From assembly GCF_003426735.1 (NCBI RefSeq), contig NZ_QVON01000004.1, forward strand, positions 310,001 through 374,000: a stretch of DNA of 64,000 nt. Reading direction: 5' to 3'. Made by a program: the position numbers and the translations under genes. The stretch's first letter is position 1. Every line of letters starts with the position of its first letter. The stretch comes from Arenibacter sp. P308M17. GTDB lineage: Bacteria; Bacteroidota; Bacteroidia; Flavobacteriales; Flavobacteriaceae. Positions 30,521 through 39,039 of this stretch are shown one piece after another. The notes beneath the pieces are model-generated. The model was not told the DNA's origin, made no database searches, and saw only the letters and a list, made by a program, of their open reading frames with translations.

Positions 30521-30550
30521 CCCCCTCCTTGGGAGGGGGCCAGGGGGAGG
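30521..30550. repeat. GC-rich palindromic repeat, family A copy 1
   Basis: The sequence is CCCCCTCCTTGGGAGGGGGC followed by CAGGGGGAGG: a C-rich arm, a short loop and two G-rich arms. A related element lies at 58268-58300. It sits between the convergent rlmB and rhomboid genes, where its hairpin could act as a bidirectional terminator or 3'-end stabiliser. A 10-nt direct repeat, TGAGAAGTGA, flanks it at 30470-30479 and 30559-30568. Confidence 0.6.
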
Positions 30551-30654
30551 ACTTTCAGTGAGAAGTGAGTATTTAGTAGTTCGAAATCTTCACATTGTTA
30601 TATTTTATCCATTGAGTATCATTAAGTTCTCGGCTGCAATAGACCAAAAAATAT

Positions 30655-31395
30655 TCAATTATCTTCTTTACCTTCTCCCAAATCTTTTTTGAAATGATAT
30701 TTAATGACAATGTTTTCCTCTTGGTCAGGAGGCCTGTGTTCCAAAAAATTTCCATGTTCATCAAAATGTTTTATGAATTCATCCGCTTCCTCATCATAAT
30801 CCTCCCTTTCCCATTCATATTTTTTCAATTTGGGCAGCGGGGCCTTTATGGCCAACGCCAAAAATATACCTGTGATAAATCCACCTAAATGTCCCTCCCA
30901 AGAAATTCCGTCCTCAACGGGGAAAATGTACCACAATAAACTGCCATAGATGAAAACAACCATCAAGGAGAGGGCCACCAAGCGGTAATGCTTGGATAAA
31001 ATCCCTTTAAAGAAAATAAAGCTCACCAATACATAGATTAAGCCACTGGCTCCAATATGATAGGACGGTCTTCCTATGAGCCAAGTTATAGTTCCCGATA
31101 ATAGAATTCCCCATAATAATACTTTAATAGCTATTTTCCTGTAGAAGTAAGCGAGGGAGGCCGTAAGAATAGCAATTGGAATGGTATTATTATACAAATG
31201 TTCTACGGACGAATGTATAAACGGACTAAAGACAATTCCCCTCAACCCATTTAAGGTCCTGGGATAAACACCATAATCATTAAAATTTACCTGAAACCGA
31301 ATTTCAAACCAATATACGGTCCAGATAGAGAGTACCGCCAGTAAAGGAAATACCACTACCCGGTTGGAAAATTTGAAATAGTTGCTCTCTGTCAT
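30655..31395 (-). CDS. Rhomboid-family intramembrane serine protease
   Basis: 246 aa with six predicted membrane helices. The catalytic serine is in GASG (Ser117) and the catalytic histidine in WEGHLGG (His169); the oxyanion-side HxxxN motif is His66-Asn70 (EHLYNN). The C-terminal 60 residues are a charged cytoplasmic tail. Rhomboids cleave single-pass membrane proteins within the bilayer; the substrate here is unknown. A -7-like box ends 4 nt before the ATG. It converges on rlmB. Confidence 0.92.
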   Translation of the reverse strand: MTESNYFKFSNRVVVFPLLAVLSIWTVYWFEIRFQVNFNDYGVYPRTLNGLRGIVFSPFIHSSVEHLYNNTIPIAILTASLAYFYRKIAIKVLLWGILLSGTITWLIGRPSYHIGASGLIYVLVSFIFFKGILSKHYRLVALSLMVVFIYGSLLWYIFPVEDGISWEGHLGGFITGIFLALAIKAPLPKLKKYEWEREDYDEEADEFIKHFDEHGNFLEHRPPDQEENIVIKYHFKKDLGEGKEDN

Positions 31396-31399
31396 GTGG

Positions 31400-31407
31400 G
31401 AAATATA
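31400..31407 (-). promoter_or_regulatory. -7 box of the rhomboid gene, 4 nt before the start codon
   Basis: The minus strand reads TATATTTC, then CCAC, then ATG. It matches TAnnTTTG except the last base and has the same 4-nt spacing as rlmB, rarA, radC and rrf2. Confidence 0.35.
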
Positions 31408-31576
31408 ATAAATAATGGTTAAATGGTTATGGAGTTATGGAGTTAATATAGTAATTTGTTGATTTGAAAATATAGAAATTAACATCCCTTTTTTAGTTCC
31501 TTTCCTTGGCTAGAACCTCTTTTGTCTATTTCCCTTTTTGGCTACTGGCTAATGCCTATTTGCCTATTCGAATAAA

Positions 31577-31605
31577 TTGTCATCTCTATAAATGTTTTAT
31601 TTTTA
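31577..31605 (+). promoter_or_regulatory. Promoter of rarA, 4 nt before the start codon
   Basis: TTG (31577-31579), an 18-nt spacer and TATTTTTA (31598-31605), followed by CATT and the ATG at 31610. Both boxes are present with one mismatch at the last base of the -7 box; a leaderless transcript is predicted. Confidence 0.5.
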
Positions 31606-31609
31606 CATT

Positions 31610-32887
31610 ATGAACGAACCGTTAGCAGAAAGGGTACGCCCCAAAACCTTGCAGGATTACATAAGCCAAAATCATTTGGTGGGTGAAAATGGATCATTGA
31701 CCTACCAAATTAAGAAAGGAATTTTGCCCTCCTTGATTCTTTGGGGCCCCCCAGGTACAGGAAAAACCACTTTGGCCAATATTATTGCCCACGAAAGTGG
31801 CCGCCCGTTCTATACCCTGAGTGCTATAAGCAGCGGTGTTAAGGATGTACGTGAAGTTATAGAAAAGGCCAAACAAAGTGGGGGTCTGTTTACCACCAAA
31901 AATCCCATACTTTTTATTGATGAAATCCATCGCTTTAGCAAATCGCAACAGGATTCCCTATTAGGTGCTGTGGAAAAAGGATGGGTTACCCTCATCGGGG
32001 CCACTACGGAAAACCCCAGCTTCGAAGTAATTCCGGCACTCCTATCCCGCTGTCAGGTATATATCCTGAACCCTTTTGGCAGGGAAGACCTCGAAGCCCT
32101 GTTACATAGAGCAATGGAACAGGACCACTTTTTGAAGTCCAAAAAAATAAAACTTAAGGAAACCGAGGCACTATTGCGACTTTCTGGAGGTGATGGAAGA
32201 AAATTGCTCAATATATTTGAGCTCATCATCAATTCGGAAGCGTCGGATACTGTTACTATTACGGACGATCTGGTTCTGGCCAAAATACAGAAAAACACTG
32301 TCCTGTACGATAAAACTGGGGAACAGCATTACGATATTATCTCCGCTTTTATAAAATCGATACGAGGGAGCGACCCCAATGCTGCGGTGTATTGGTTGGC
32401 CCGGATGATAGAAGGTGGGGAGGATGTAAAATTTATTGCAAGACGCCTCCTTATTTTAGCCTCAGAGGATATTGGTAATGCCAATCCTACGGCCCTGGTA
32501 ATGGCCAATACTACCTTTCAAGCCGTTACTACCATTGGATATCCAGAGGCTAGGATCATATTGAGCCAGTGCGTTATCTATTTGGCCACCTCCCCAAAAA
32601 GCAATGCCAGTTATATGGCCATCAACAAGGCCCAGCAAACCGTAAAACAAACTGGAGACCTATCCGTACCTTTGGCATTGCGCAACGCGCCCACCAAACT
32701 AATGAAAGATTTGGGTTACGGGGAAGATTATAAATATGCCCACGACTTTGAAAATAATTTTATTGCCGAAGAATTTATGCCCAAAGAAGTGGCAAAAACA
32801 AGTTTTTACCGCCCGGGCAATAACCAAAGGGAAAATGCTATAAAAGATTTCCTAAAAAAACGGTGGAAAGATAAATATGAACTCTAA
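31610..32887 (+). CDS. rarA: Replication-associated recombination protein A (MgsA/WRNIP1-type AAA+ ATPase)
   Basis: 425 aa from the ATG at 31610 ([20 protein letters not shown]). An in-frame codon 18 nt upstream lies inside the -7 box and is rejected. The AAA+ core shows Walker [13 protein letters not shown] and Walker [10 protein letters not shown], sensor 1 [13 protein letters not shown], and the arginine finger region ALLSRCQVY. The C-terminal tetramerisation domain follows. RarA acts at stalled replication forks. Its stop codon overlaps the stop of the convergent gene at 32884 by 4 nt. Confidence 0.96.
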   Translation: MNEPLAERVRPKTLQDYISQNHLVGENGSLTYQIKKGILPSLILWGPPGTGKTTLANIIAHESGRPFYTLSAISSGVKDVREVIEKAKQSGGLFTTKNPILFIDEIHRFSKSQQDSLLGAVEKGWVTLIGATTENPSFEVIPALLSRCQVYILNPFGREDLEALLHRAMEQDHFLKSKKIKLKETEALLRLSGGDGRKLLNIFELIINSEASDTVTITDDLVLAKIQKNTVLYDKTGEQHYDIISAFIKSIRGSDPNAAVYWLARMIEGGEDVKFIARRLLILASEDIGNANPTALVMANTTFQAVTTIGYPEARIILSQCVIYLATSPKSNASYMAINKAQQTVKQTGDLSVPLALRNAPTKLMKDLGYGEDYKYAHDFENNFIAEEFMPKEVAKTSFYRPGNNQRENAIKDFLKKRWKDKYEL

Positions 32888-33792
32888 AATTTGATATTCA
32901 GTTCCTGCCCAATTAATTTATCACCCTCGTAATATTCAAAGTACCATTTTTCCCCTTTTTTTAAAACCACACCATCCGGCACACCCTCTGTTGCCTCTGC
33001 ACGGAAAACATTACTTAAGGATGTTTTCCATAACCACATTGCTATTTTTGGGGTAACATCTACTAGTTGGTATCCAAAGGCTGTTGGCTGGGCATACAAA
33101 ACAGTGGCACTATCCGATTTGTACGCTACCTGGGCCGGGGTCATTTCCGAGCTATTTTCTGCCTTGGTAATATTGGACGGTAACGGTTCCATACTTTTGT
33201 AGGACTGCTCCTCCAAAGTGGCTTTTTGTTGAACCACCGGATTAGGGGTATTTTGATTTGAAGCTACATTGGCATTCCCTGCCACTTTATTAACATCATT
33301 TTTAAAATTCACGGTAAGGGGCGCATTAGTCTCCATTGGTTCATATTTATACCCTAGGCCGGACAAGGATACGAAACATTCCTTTATGGCCTCCGAATAG
33401 GACGTTTTGAAGTCCTTCTCCTTGCTACTCCCTTCCACCGTAGTGTAGACCTCCCTGGATTGACAATCCTTGAGGGTCAGGGTTACCTTGGTAGTGAACA
33501 TGGAGGAATCATCTTTAAGATTCAAAAGCAGCCCAAGACATCTATTGGCCATCAGATCTGCGGGCAAGTCATTGTCATAAACAGCGGTAAATCCGTTTTC
33601 AACAAGATTATATTTGATCATAGTACTCGTCTGATACTGATTCTCACTTTTAAAAGTTTCAAATTTCGTAGGAACTATAATGTATTTGTATTGGTTCAAT
33701 TCGGCTTGGGACATACCCAAAAAGCCACACATAAAAACAAGGGGCAAAAAAAAGTTTTTCACACGTTTAAAATTTATTAATGCTCGTTTCAT
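32884..33792 (-). CDS. Secreted protein of unknown function
   Basis: 302 aa. The N-terminus is a signal peptide (NFFLPLVFMCGFLGMSQA, cleavage about residue 30). The mature part begins ELNQYKYIIVPTKFETFKSE, a pattern I associate with a Bacteroidota-only family of uncharacterised exported proteins. The first 150 mature residues look like an alpha/beta domain, then a low-complexity linker (about 175-225) and a C-terminal beta-rich part ending GEKWYFEYYEGDKLIGQELN. No catalytic motif is recognised. It converges with rarA with a 4-nt overlap of stop codons. Confidence 0.75.
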   Translation of the reverse strand: MKRALINFKRVKNFFLPLVFMCGFLGMSQAELNQYKYIIVPTKFETFKSENQYQTSTMIKYNLVENGFTAVYDNDLPADLMANRCLGLLLNLKDDSSMFTTKVTLTLKDCQSREVYTTVEGSSKEKDFKTSYSEAIKECFVSLSGLGYKYEPMETNAPLTVNFKNDVNKVAGNANVASNQNTPNPVVQQKATLEEQSYKSMEPLPSNITKAENSSEMTPAQVAYKSDSATVLYAQPTAFGYQLVDVTPKIAMWLWKTSLSNVFRAEATEGVPDGVVLKKGEKWYFEYYEGDKLIGQELNIKF

Positions 33793-34040
33793 CTGTTTAA
33801 AATTTCATTGTTAGTGTTGATATTGCCGCTCGGGTATCCTTTTATTTTATATTCAATAACATAAAAGGTAGCACCATACTTTTGTAATCTATTTGCGAGC
33901 GAAAATTCGTAAACATAAATAATAATGAAAGCAAAAACTAAACCAATACTACTATTGCACAATAAAACCCAAAATAGTATTCCTTACAAAGAAACATTTA
34001 AAAACATTATTGTTGATTGTTGGTTGCCTTGGTTCAACTA

Positions 34041-35477
34041 TTATTTTTTCCCCCAAGATATAATATTTAATCCTAATTGAAAAGAAGAGTAGTGACTATC
34101 CGCAAGGTTCCTATAGGCCAAGAGGTTGTCCGCCATTACATAGATATTTACCGGACCGGCCTGTAGATTGACTCCCAAGCCAATATTGCTCCAAGAAAAC
34201 TTATCCACGGTGTAGGTTGTTTTTAGCGCCAAGGCCCTTCCAAATCTTCGCATATAAAAGGCAGTAAGTGCAGCTTGCGGACCTCTGGGCCTATTGATCA
34301 TATATAATTGTCCGCCAACACCATTGGCGTATTTGGTATTGTCCCTTCTTTTGGACACCATATAGTTACAGTCACAATCCATATTTGGATTTGAGGGCTC
34401 TCCCCAATTATAGCGTATGGAACCGTACAGTTTGGTGGGCCTAAAATAGATATAGCTCTTATTATTGGTCCCATGGGGAACCAAAGCATCTACCTCATCT
34501 ACTAAATCTTGCCAGAAATCGTCATTAGTATTGGAAAAAGCATCGGGCAAAATTACTTCTATCCCCTCCACGGTGGCATTGCCCTTTACGGTATAATTTT
34601 TAACGTCGGTGGAACTATATATGAACCCCAGATCCAACAAACTTCCGGTCAAAACGGTTTGCTTGTTCAAATTATATGTAAATCCCAGGTCTATTCCAAA
34701 TCCCAAATCTCCCCCAAAAAATAGTCTCCTTGTTAAAATTCCAGGTAAAAGGGAGCTATCGTTGTCCAGGGCATCCTCTATTTCATTAAGTCCGGAGGAT
34801 CTTAATTCCAAGTCGGCATCAATGGTATTGGCCAAAAGATTGTTTTGTCCTTCATTGGTTACAAAATAACCCTTGTTTTTGGTGGATGAAAAATTAAAGG
34901 CACTGGAATATATTTTTGCCCTTCCGCCAAGGGTAAGGGAGCCATCCACTCTTTTGTTCATCCCAAAATGAAACACATTGAGCATCTCCCCGCGTGTTTT
35001 TAAATGCCCGAGATCAAATCTTCTTCCCAATTGATCGGCATTGCCCTCAAAGGCCAGGATGGCATAATCCTTAAACCAATAGCCTATAGCATCGCCTTCA
35101 TTGTAAATCCCAAAAGAATAGAAATTATCCGGATTACGGCCCCGAAATCCACCATTCAACAATTCCACCTGGTAGGTACCACTAAGTTCGTCACGCGTGT
35201 TCATCCCATATATGGCCCGTTCCCTGACCTTTACGTTAAAATCCACTCCGTCGTCCGCAAACAAATCGTTTACCGTAATGCCATTGCTTCCGGCCTGTAA
35301 TGAAATTCCGGACAGCATAGGGATTCCGGCATACCATTGAAAGTCCGTGGACATTCCCGGATTGATCATTAATGCCTGGGGAATCTCGGTAAAATCGTAC
35401 AGAATTTGCTTGTTCTGGGCAGTTACAAAGATACAGCCCAATAAACATGATAATAAGACCAGTTTGCCTTGCTTCAT
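34041..35477 (-). CDS. DUF5723-type outer membrane beta-barrel protein
   Basis: 478 aa with a signal peptide (KLVLLSCLLGCIFVTAQ). The mature protein begins LYDFTEIPQALMINPGMSTD, followed by alternating beta strands through to a terminal aromatic strand (SSFQLGLNIISWGKK), which suggests an outer-membrane barrel. The 'PQALMINPG' opening is shared with PorP/SprF-like and DUF5723 barrels of Bacteroidota. Its start overlaps the stop of the upstream lipoprotein gene by 4 nt (ATGA), so the two are translationally coupled and probably work together at the outer membrane. No defined function. Confidence 0.75.
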   Translation of the reverse strand: MKQGKLVLLSCLLGCIFVTAQNKQILYDFTEIPQALMINPGMSTDFQWYAGIPMLSGISLQAGSNGITVNDLFADDGVDFNVKVRERAIYGMNTRDELSGTYQVELLNGGFRGRNPDNFYSFGIYNEGDAIGYWFKDYAILAFEGNADQLGRRFDLGHLKTRGEMLNVFHFGMNKRVDGSLTLGGRAKIYSSAFNFSSTKNKGYFVTNEGQNNLLANTIDADLELRSSGLNEIEDALDNDSSLLPGILTRRLFFGGDLGFGIDLGFTYNLNKQTVLTGSLLDLGFIYSSTDVKNYTVKGNATVEGIEVILPDAFSNTNDDFWQDLVDEVDALVPHGTNNKSYIYFRPTKLYGSIRYNWGEPSNPNMDCDCNYMVSKRRDNTKYANGVGGQLYMINRPRGPQAALTAFYMRRFGRALALKTTYTVDKFSWSNIGLGVNLQAGPVNIYVMADNLLAYRNLADSHYSSFQLGLNIISWGKK

Positions 35478-36010
35478 TTTAAACGAAGTCTAAATTTACC
35501 ACTGGACCTAAAAATAATTTTTGGGTCAGGGAGGCTGGATACGCTGCTATTATCTCCCAGATTTCGAACACTGACCTGTATACTCGAAGTATTTTTTATA
35601 ATTTCTATGCTCCGTCCGGTACCATAGGCTACCGGTAATTGCACAAGGAGCGTTGGAGCCGGGTCTATATGAAAATACTGGGTATCTAGAGTATTCCCTC
35701 CTTCATCCAAAAATTCCACCGTGGCCTCCATTTCCTTACTGGTCGTATTCTCTATTTCATAAAATACAAAGCCATCCAAGACCCGATCCGAGAAGGCATC
35801 TACACTAAAACCGTCAAAATTAAAATCTTGGGAATAAAAATCCTGTCCGGGTATTTCATTCAGTAATCTTTCTGGGGATTCTATATACAATATACCCGCC
35901 TCTACTGTAGGAATGATTTCCAAATCATCGTATTGGTCAAAGTTTTGCCTTTCTATACAGGAATAGAACGCAAGCAGAATAAAGGCGGGAAGCAAAATTT
36001 TATTTTTCAT
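35474..36010 (-). CDS. Small lipoprotein coupled to the DUF5723 barrel
   Basis: 178 aa from the ATG at 36010 (MKNKILLPAFILLAFYSC). An upstream ATG at 36043 would add MAPVVVLGRLG before the signal peptide and is less likely. The lipobox is LAFYSC; the mature part starts IERQNFDQYDD and is mostly beta strands (EIENTTSKEMEATVEFLDEG). No family recognised. The ATGA overlap with the next gene implies a shared function, perhaps as a periplasmic partner of the barrel. Confidence 0.72.
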   Translation of the reverse strand: MKNKILLPAFILLAFYSCIERQNFDQYDDLEIIPTVEAGILYIESPERLLNEIPGQDFYSQDFNFDGFSVDAFSDRVLDGFVFYEIENTTSKEMEATVEFLDEGGNTLDTQYFHIDPAPTLLVQLPVAYGTGRSIEIIKNTSSIQVSVRNLGDNSSVSSLPDPKIIFRSSGKFRLRLK

Positions 36011-36126
36011 ACCTAACCTTCCAAGAACAACTACTGGTGCCATGTCAAGCCTAAACCCACGGGTAATTTAAACCTTGGCCGGACACTGATACCGTGTTGT
36101 TATAGTGTTACTCTTTAAATATAACT

Positions 36127-36816
36127 CTATAAATAGTATTTTATTTCACTTAAATCGTGAATCATTTCGCAAAATTCGTGCATGGGTTCATTATTGGCGT
36201 TGAAATGAAGGGTATGCAGCCCAACAGACTTTGCTCCCAAAATATCCGCCTCCAGACTGTCTCCGATCATCAAGGAATTTTGGGGCAGCACTTTGGCCCT
36301 ATCCAGTGCCAATCTAAAGATTATTGGGTCCGGCTTTTTAACACCTGCCATTTCCGAATTGATGATATGTCCAAAATAATTGTATATGTTGGAACCCTGT
36401 AATTTTCTTTGCTGTATTTCCTGAAAGCCGTTGGTGATGATATGCAATTTATATTTGGGCTTCAAATAATCCAAAACCTCTATTGTGTTAGGAATAAGAT
36501 GGTTGTAGGAAGGTAAATGCGCTATATACTGATCGGATAGCACATTAATGGTTTCATTGGAAATGGAATACCCGAGCGTATCAAAGGTAATTTTCAGTCT
36601 TTGGAACCTCAATTCACCCTTGGTTATTTTCCCTTCCCGATACCACTTCCAAAATTCAAAGTTTATGGGTACATATACCTTTAAAAAATCGTTTAGGCCA
36701 ACACTTACAGAGTTCTCTGAAAAAATTTTTTGAAAGGTCAGGGCCGAGTTTTTTTCAAAATCCCATAGGGTATGATCCAAATCGAAAAAAACATCCGTAA
36801 CTAGGTTCTTAAACAT
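36127..36816 (-). CDS. HAD-family phosphatase, YjjG-like (pyrimidine nucleotidase type)
   Basis: 229 aa. HAD motif I is VFFDLDHTLWDFE (nucleophile Asp and general acid Asp), motif II is HIITNGFQEIQ, motif III the lysine in AGVKKPDPIIF and motif IV GDSLEADILGAKSVGL. The helical cap is inserted after motif I. The sequence pattern fits the YjjG/YfnB subfamily, whose E. coli member removes phosphate from noncanonical pyrimidine nucleotides. Its start overlaps the end of the upstream gene (36809) by 8 nt, so they are co-transcribed. Confidence 0.87.
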   Translation of the reverse strand: MFKNLVTDVFFDLDHTLWDFEKNSALTFQKIFSENSVSVGLNDFLKVYVPINFEFWKWYREGKITKGELRFQRLKITFDTLGYSISNETINVLSDQYIAHLPSYNHLIPNTIEVLDYLKPKYKLHIITNGFQEIQQRKLQGSNIYNYFGHIINSEMAGVKKPDPIIFRLALDRAKVLPQNSLMIGDSLEADILGAKSVGLHTLHFNANNEPMHEFCEMIHDLSEIKYYL

Positions 36817-38104
36817 TCACTCTTTTTAGGATACTACTATATAATTTCTTCCAGTTCAATTTACTTTCTCCCCCAATCAATTCATTCGAAAAAACCGTTA
36901 TGAACTTTCCGTTTACCTTTTTTGCTTCCAAATAAAGTCTTTCCACGGCGGAAAATGCCTCTGTCCTGTTCCTGTATTTCAACAAACCGTAATCGTGCAC
37001 GGCAAAGGGATGTATCCTAATTGGCTGCTGGACCTCCAAGGGAATATCATAAAAATAAAAAGGCGTACAGGTACCTGCGCGGAATCCTATTTCATGGGTA
37101 TACCCCATGGTATAGTCGTCCGTAAAACCAGCTTCGATCAAATTCCTATATGTTTCTGGAACATCCACCCTGTTATAGCGCATACGCGAACTGGCAACAG
37201 GTCTATTGATTACATTGGCTAGATTTTTTTTCTCCTCCTTGAGCAAGGCTATATCATTAAAGGAACTGTAGGAACAGGACAAGGAAACCTTATCGTAGTC
37301 CGCTACGGATTTAATCAAGTGCTTAAATTTATTATTGTTGGGGGACACATTTTTGTCGTAGGTGGAATACTCCGCGAACTGGAAAAAGAACATGCCCTTC
37401 ACCTTGTTATTCCTATGTAATTCTATCAGCTCAAAAAAGTTGTCATAGGGATCCTTTTTTAACTTGACCAATACCGAAACCCGATCAAAAACCCTTCGAA
37501 TCTTTAGGGAAGCCAAATCGAAAAGAAATCCGGACATACCCCGGACGAAACCTCTATGTGCAAAACAATGGGAACTGGAAACATCAATGATGGAGGTATA
37601 GCTATAATTTCTTGGCCTGTGCTTCAGATCCTTAAATTTTTCCTTGAGTGCGGACAATAGCTTTTGGGCCCAAATATCTACCAATGGTTTTTCCAGAAAA
37701 TCATGTTGAAATGCCAAACTGTCCCTGGGGGAAAACCTACCATGCATGTCCTTAACATGAGGTAGATACTCTTCGTACCTGCTCAGCATATAAAAACTTG
37801 CGGAAAAAATATCGTAGGGCAAATTGCTTCTGTCCCCAGTAGCGAAAAAACACGGTGTACCCTGCCAATCCGCAATATAGATCTGAATGTCATTTATTCC
37901 CTGTTCAAACAAAAGGTCATTGCTCCGCACAAAGAATTCGTTCTGTAAGGGTTGTTTGGTGTAGGTGATTTTAGGCCCGGTATGTTTAATAAAATCCTCG
38001 ACTTTCGTGGTGTAGGTAACCTCTATTCCCAAAATAGTCGTAAATATATGCCGCATAATATAACTAAAGCGATGCGTAATTTTATGGGTATAGACTAGTA
38101 GCAT
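36809..38104 (-). CDS. Polysaccharide deacetylase-fold protein with altered catalytic motifs
   Basis: 431 aa, no signal peptide. It matches a Bacteroidota group with an N-terminal DUF7033-like domain (about 1-130; YDIFSASFYMLSRYEEYLP) and a C-terminal NodB-like deacetylase barrel (TYRNLIEAGFTDDYTMGY and GFRAGTCTPFYFYDI are well preserved). The metal-site motifs are not. Where relatives have D-x-D near SYTSIIDVSSSH, only Asp174 remains (Ser at 176). The GxHPSY-type motif reads SLSCSYSS (274-281) without the histidine. The RQH-type motif reads RMR (307-309). It is therefore probably not a metal-dependent deacetylase any more. The comparison rests on remembered family motifs. Confidence 0.72.
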   Translation of the reverse strand: MLLVYTHKITHRFSYIMRHIFTTILGIEVTYTTKVEDFIKHTGPKITYTKQPLQNEFFVRSNDLLFEQGINDIQIYIADWQGTPCFFATGDRSNLPYDIFSASFYMLSRYEEYLPHVKDMHGRFSPRDSLAFQHDFLEKPLVDIWAQKLLSALKEKFKDLKHRPRNYSYTSIIDVSSSHCFAHRGFVRGMSGFLFDLASLKIRRVFDRVSVLVKLKKDPYDNFFELIELHRNNKVKGMFFFQFAEYSTYDKNVSPNNNKFKHLIKSVADYDKVSLSCSYSSFNDIALLKEEKKNLANVINRPVASSRMRYNRVDVPETYRNLIEAGFTDDYTMGYTHEIGFRAGTCTPFYFYDIPLEVQQPIRIHPFAVHDYGLLKYRNRTEAFSAVERLYLEAKKVNGKFITVFSNELIGGESKLNWKKLYSSILKRVNV

Positions 38105-38182
38105 AATTTTTATAATTTTAGCAGTATGCCTTAGGCTACAAGCGGTGCCCGCTTAATACCTTCAGCTTATAGCTCCCTTAAC

Positions 38183-38884
38183 TCAAAAAAGCAAACCTTC
38201 GTCCGCAAAACTAAAGTATTCTTTTTGTGTGATGATGATATGGTCCAAAACTTTTATATCCAAGGCCTCTGCCGCTACTTTTAGTTTTCTTGTAATCTGC
38301 TTATCGGCCTCGCTTGGCCTTAAAGTACCTGAAGGGTGGTTATGGGCCAATATCAATCCTACTGCGCCAATCTCCAAGGATTGCTTCAGCACTAGGCGAA
38401 CGTCTACCAACGTTCCCGTAATCCCTCCCTTACTAAGTTGCCCGGCGTGCAGCACCGTATTGGAATTATTAAGAAAAACTATCCAAAACTCTTCATGGGG
38501 CAGCTCCCCCATCTTAGGCTGTAATAGTTCAAATACATTTTTACTGCTGTTTATTTTCGTTATTTTTTGGGCCGCTTCCCCCCTACGTCTCCTCCCTATC
38601 TCCAGGGCAGCAGCGATAGTAACGGCCTTGGCCTCCCCTATGCCCTTAAATTGCATCAGCTGTGTTATGGACAATTTCCCCAGTTCGTTCAAATTGTTGT
38701 TCGTAGAGGACAAAATACGTTTCGAAAGCTCCACGGCACTTTCATTCTTACTTCCTATACGTATGAGTATGGCTATCAGTTCCGCATCGGACAGAACGGA
38801 TGTTCCCTTTTGCACCAATTTCTCGCGAGGCTTATCATCGTCGGACCAATTTTTTATAGAGAAGGAATAGGGCTTTTGTTGCAT
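38183..38884 (-). CDS. radC: RadC family JAB1/MPN-domain protein
   Basis: 233 aa. The N-terminal helix-hairpin-helix part (about 20-100; REKLVQKGTSVLSDAELIAI and LMQFKGIGEAKAVTIAAALE) is followed by the JAB/MPN domain with the metal motif LAHNHPSGTLRPSEAD. The name 'DNA repair protein RadC' is historical and the true role is unsettled. A -7-like box ends 4 nt before its ATG. Confidence 0.92.
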   Translation of the reverse strand: MQQKPYSFSIKNWSDDDKPREKLVQKGTSVLSDAELIAILIRIGSKNESAVELSKRILSSTNNNLNELGKLSITQLMQFKGIGEAKAVTIAAALEIGRRRRGEAAQKITKINSSKNVFELLQPKMGELPHEEFWIVFLNNSNTVLHAGQLSKGGITGTLVDVRLVLKQSLEIGAVGLILAHNHPSGTLRPSEADKQITRKLKVAAEALDIKVLDHIIITQKEYFSFADEGLLF

Positions 38885-38888
38885 AACC

Positions 38889-38896
38889 TAAAGATA
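38889..38896 (-). promoter_or_regulatory. -7 box of radC, 4 nt before the start codon
   Basis: The minus strand reads TATCTTTA, then GGTT, then ATG. One mismatch to TAnnTTTG. No TTG at 17-20 nt. Confidence 0.35.
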
Positions 38897-38964
38897 AGAA
38901 TCTTCTGGTTTTATCATAGTTGCCAAACCAAATATTATGGTAATCAGGAACATAAATTCATCAA

Positions 38965-39013
38965 TAAAAAAAGCCCATCCACCATTCCTATAAAAAATGG
39001 CCGATGGGCTTTT
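38965..39013 (-). terminator. Terminator after the Gfo/Idh/MocA gene
   Basis: The arms AGCCCATC (38972-38979) and GATGGGCT (39003-39010) enclose a second small stem (CCATT/AATGG). On the minus strand the stem is followed by seven T. It starts 27 nt after the gene's stop. Confidence 0.85.
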
Positions 39014-39039
39014 AACTATTTTAGATATGCGATTAGGCT

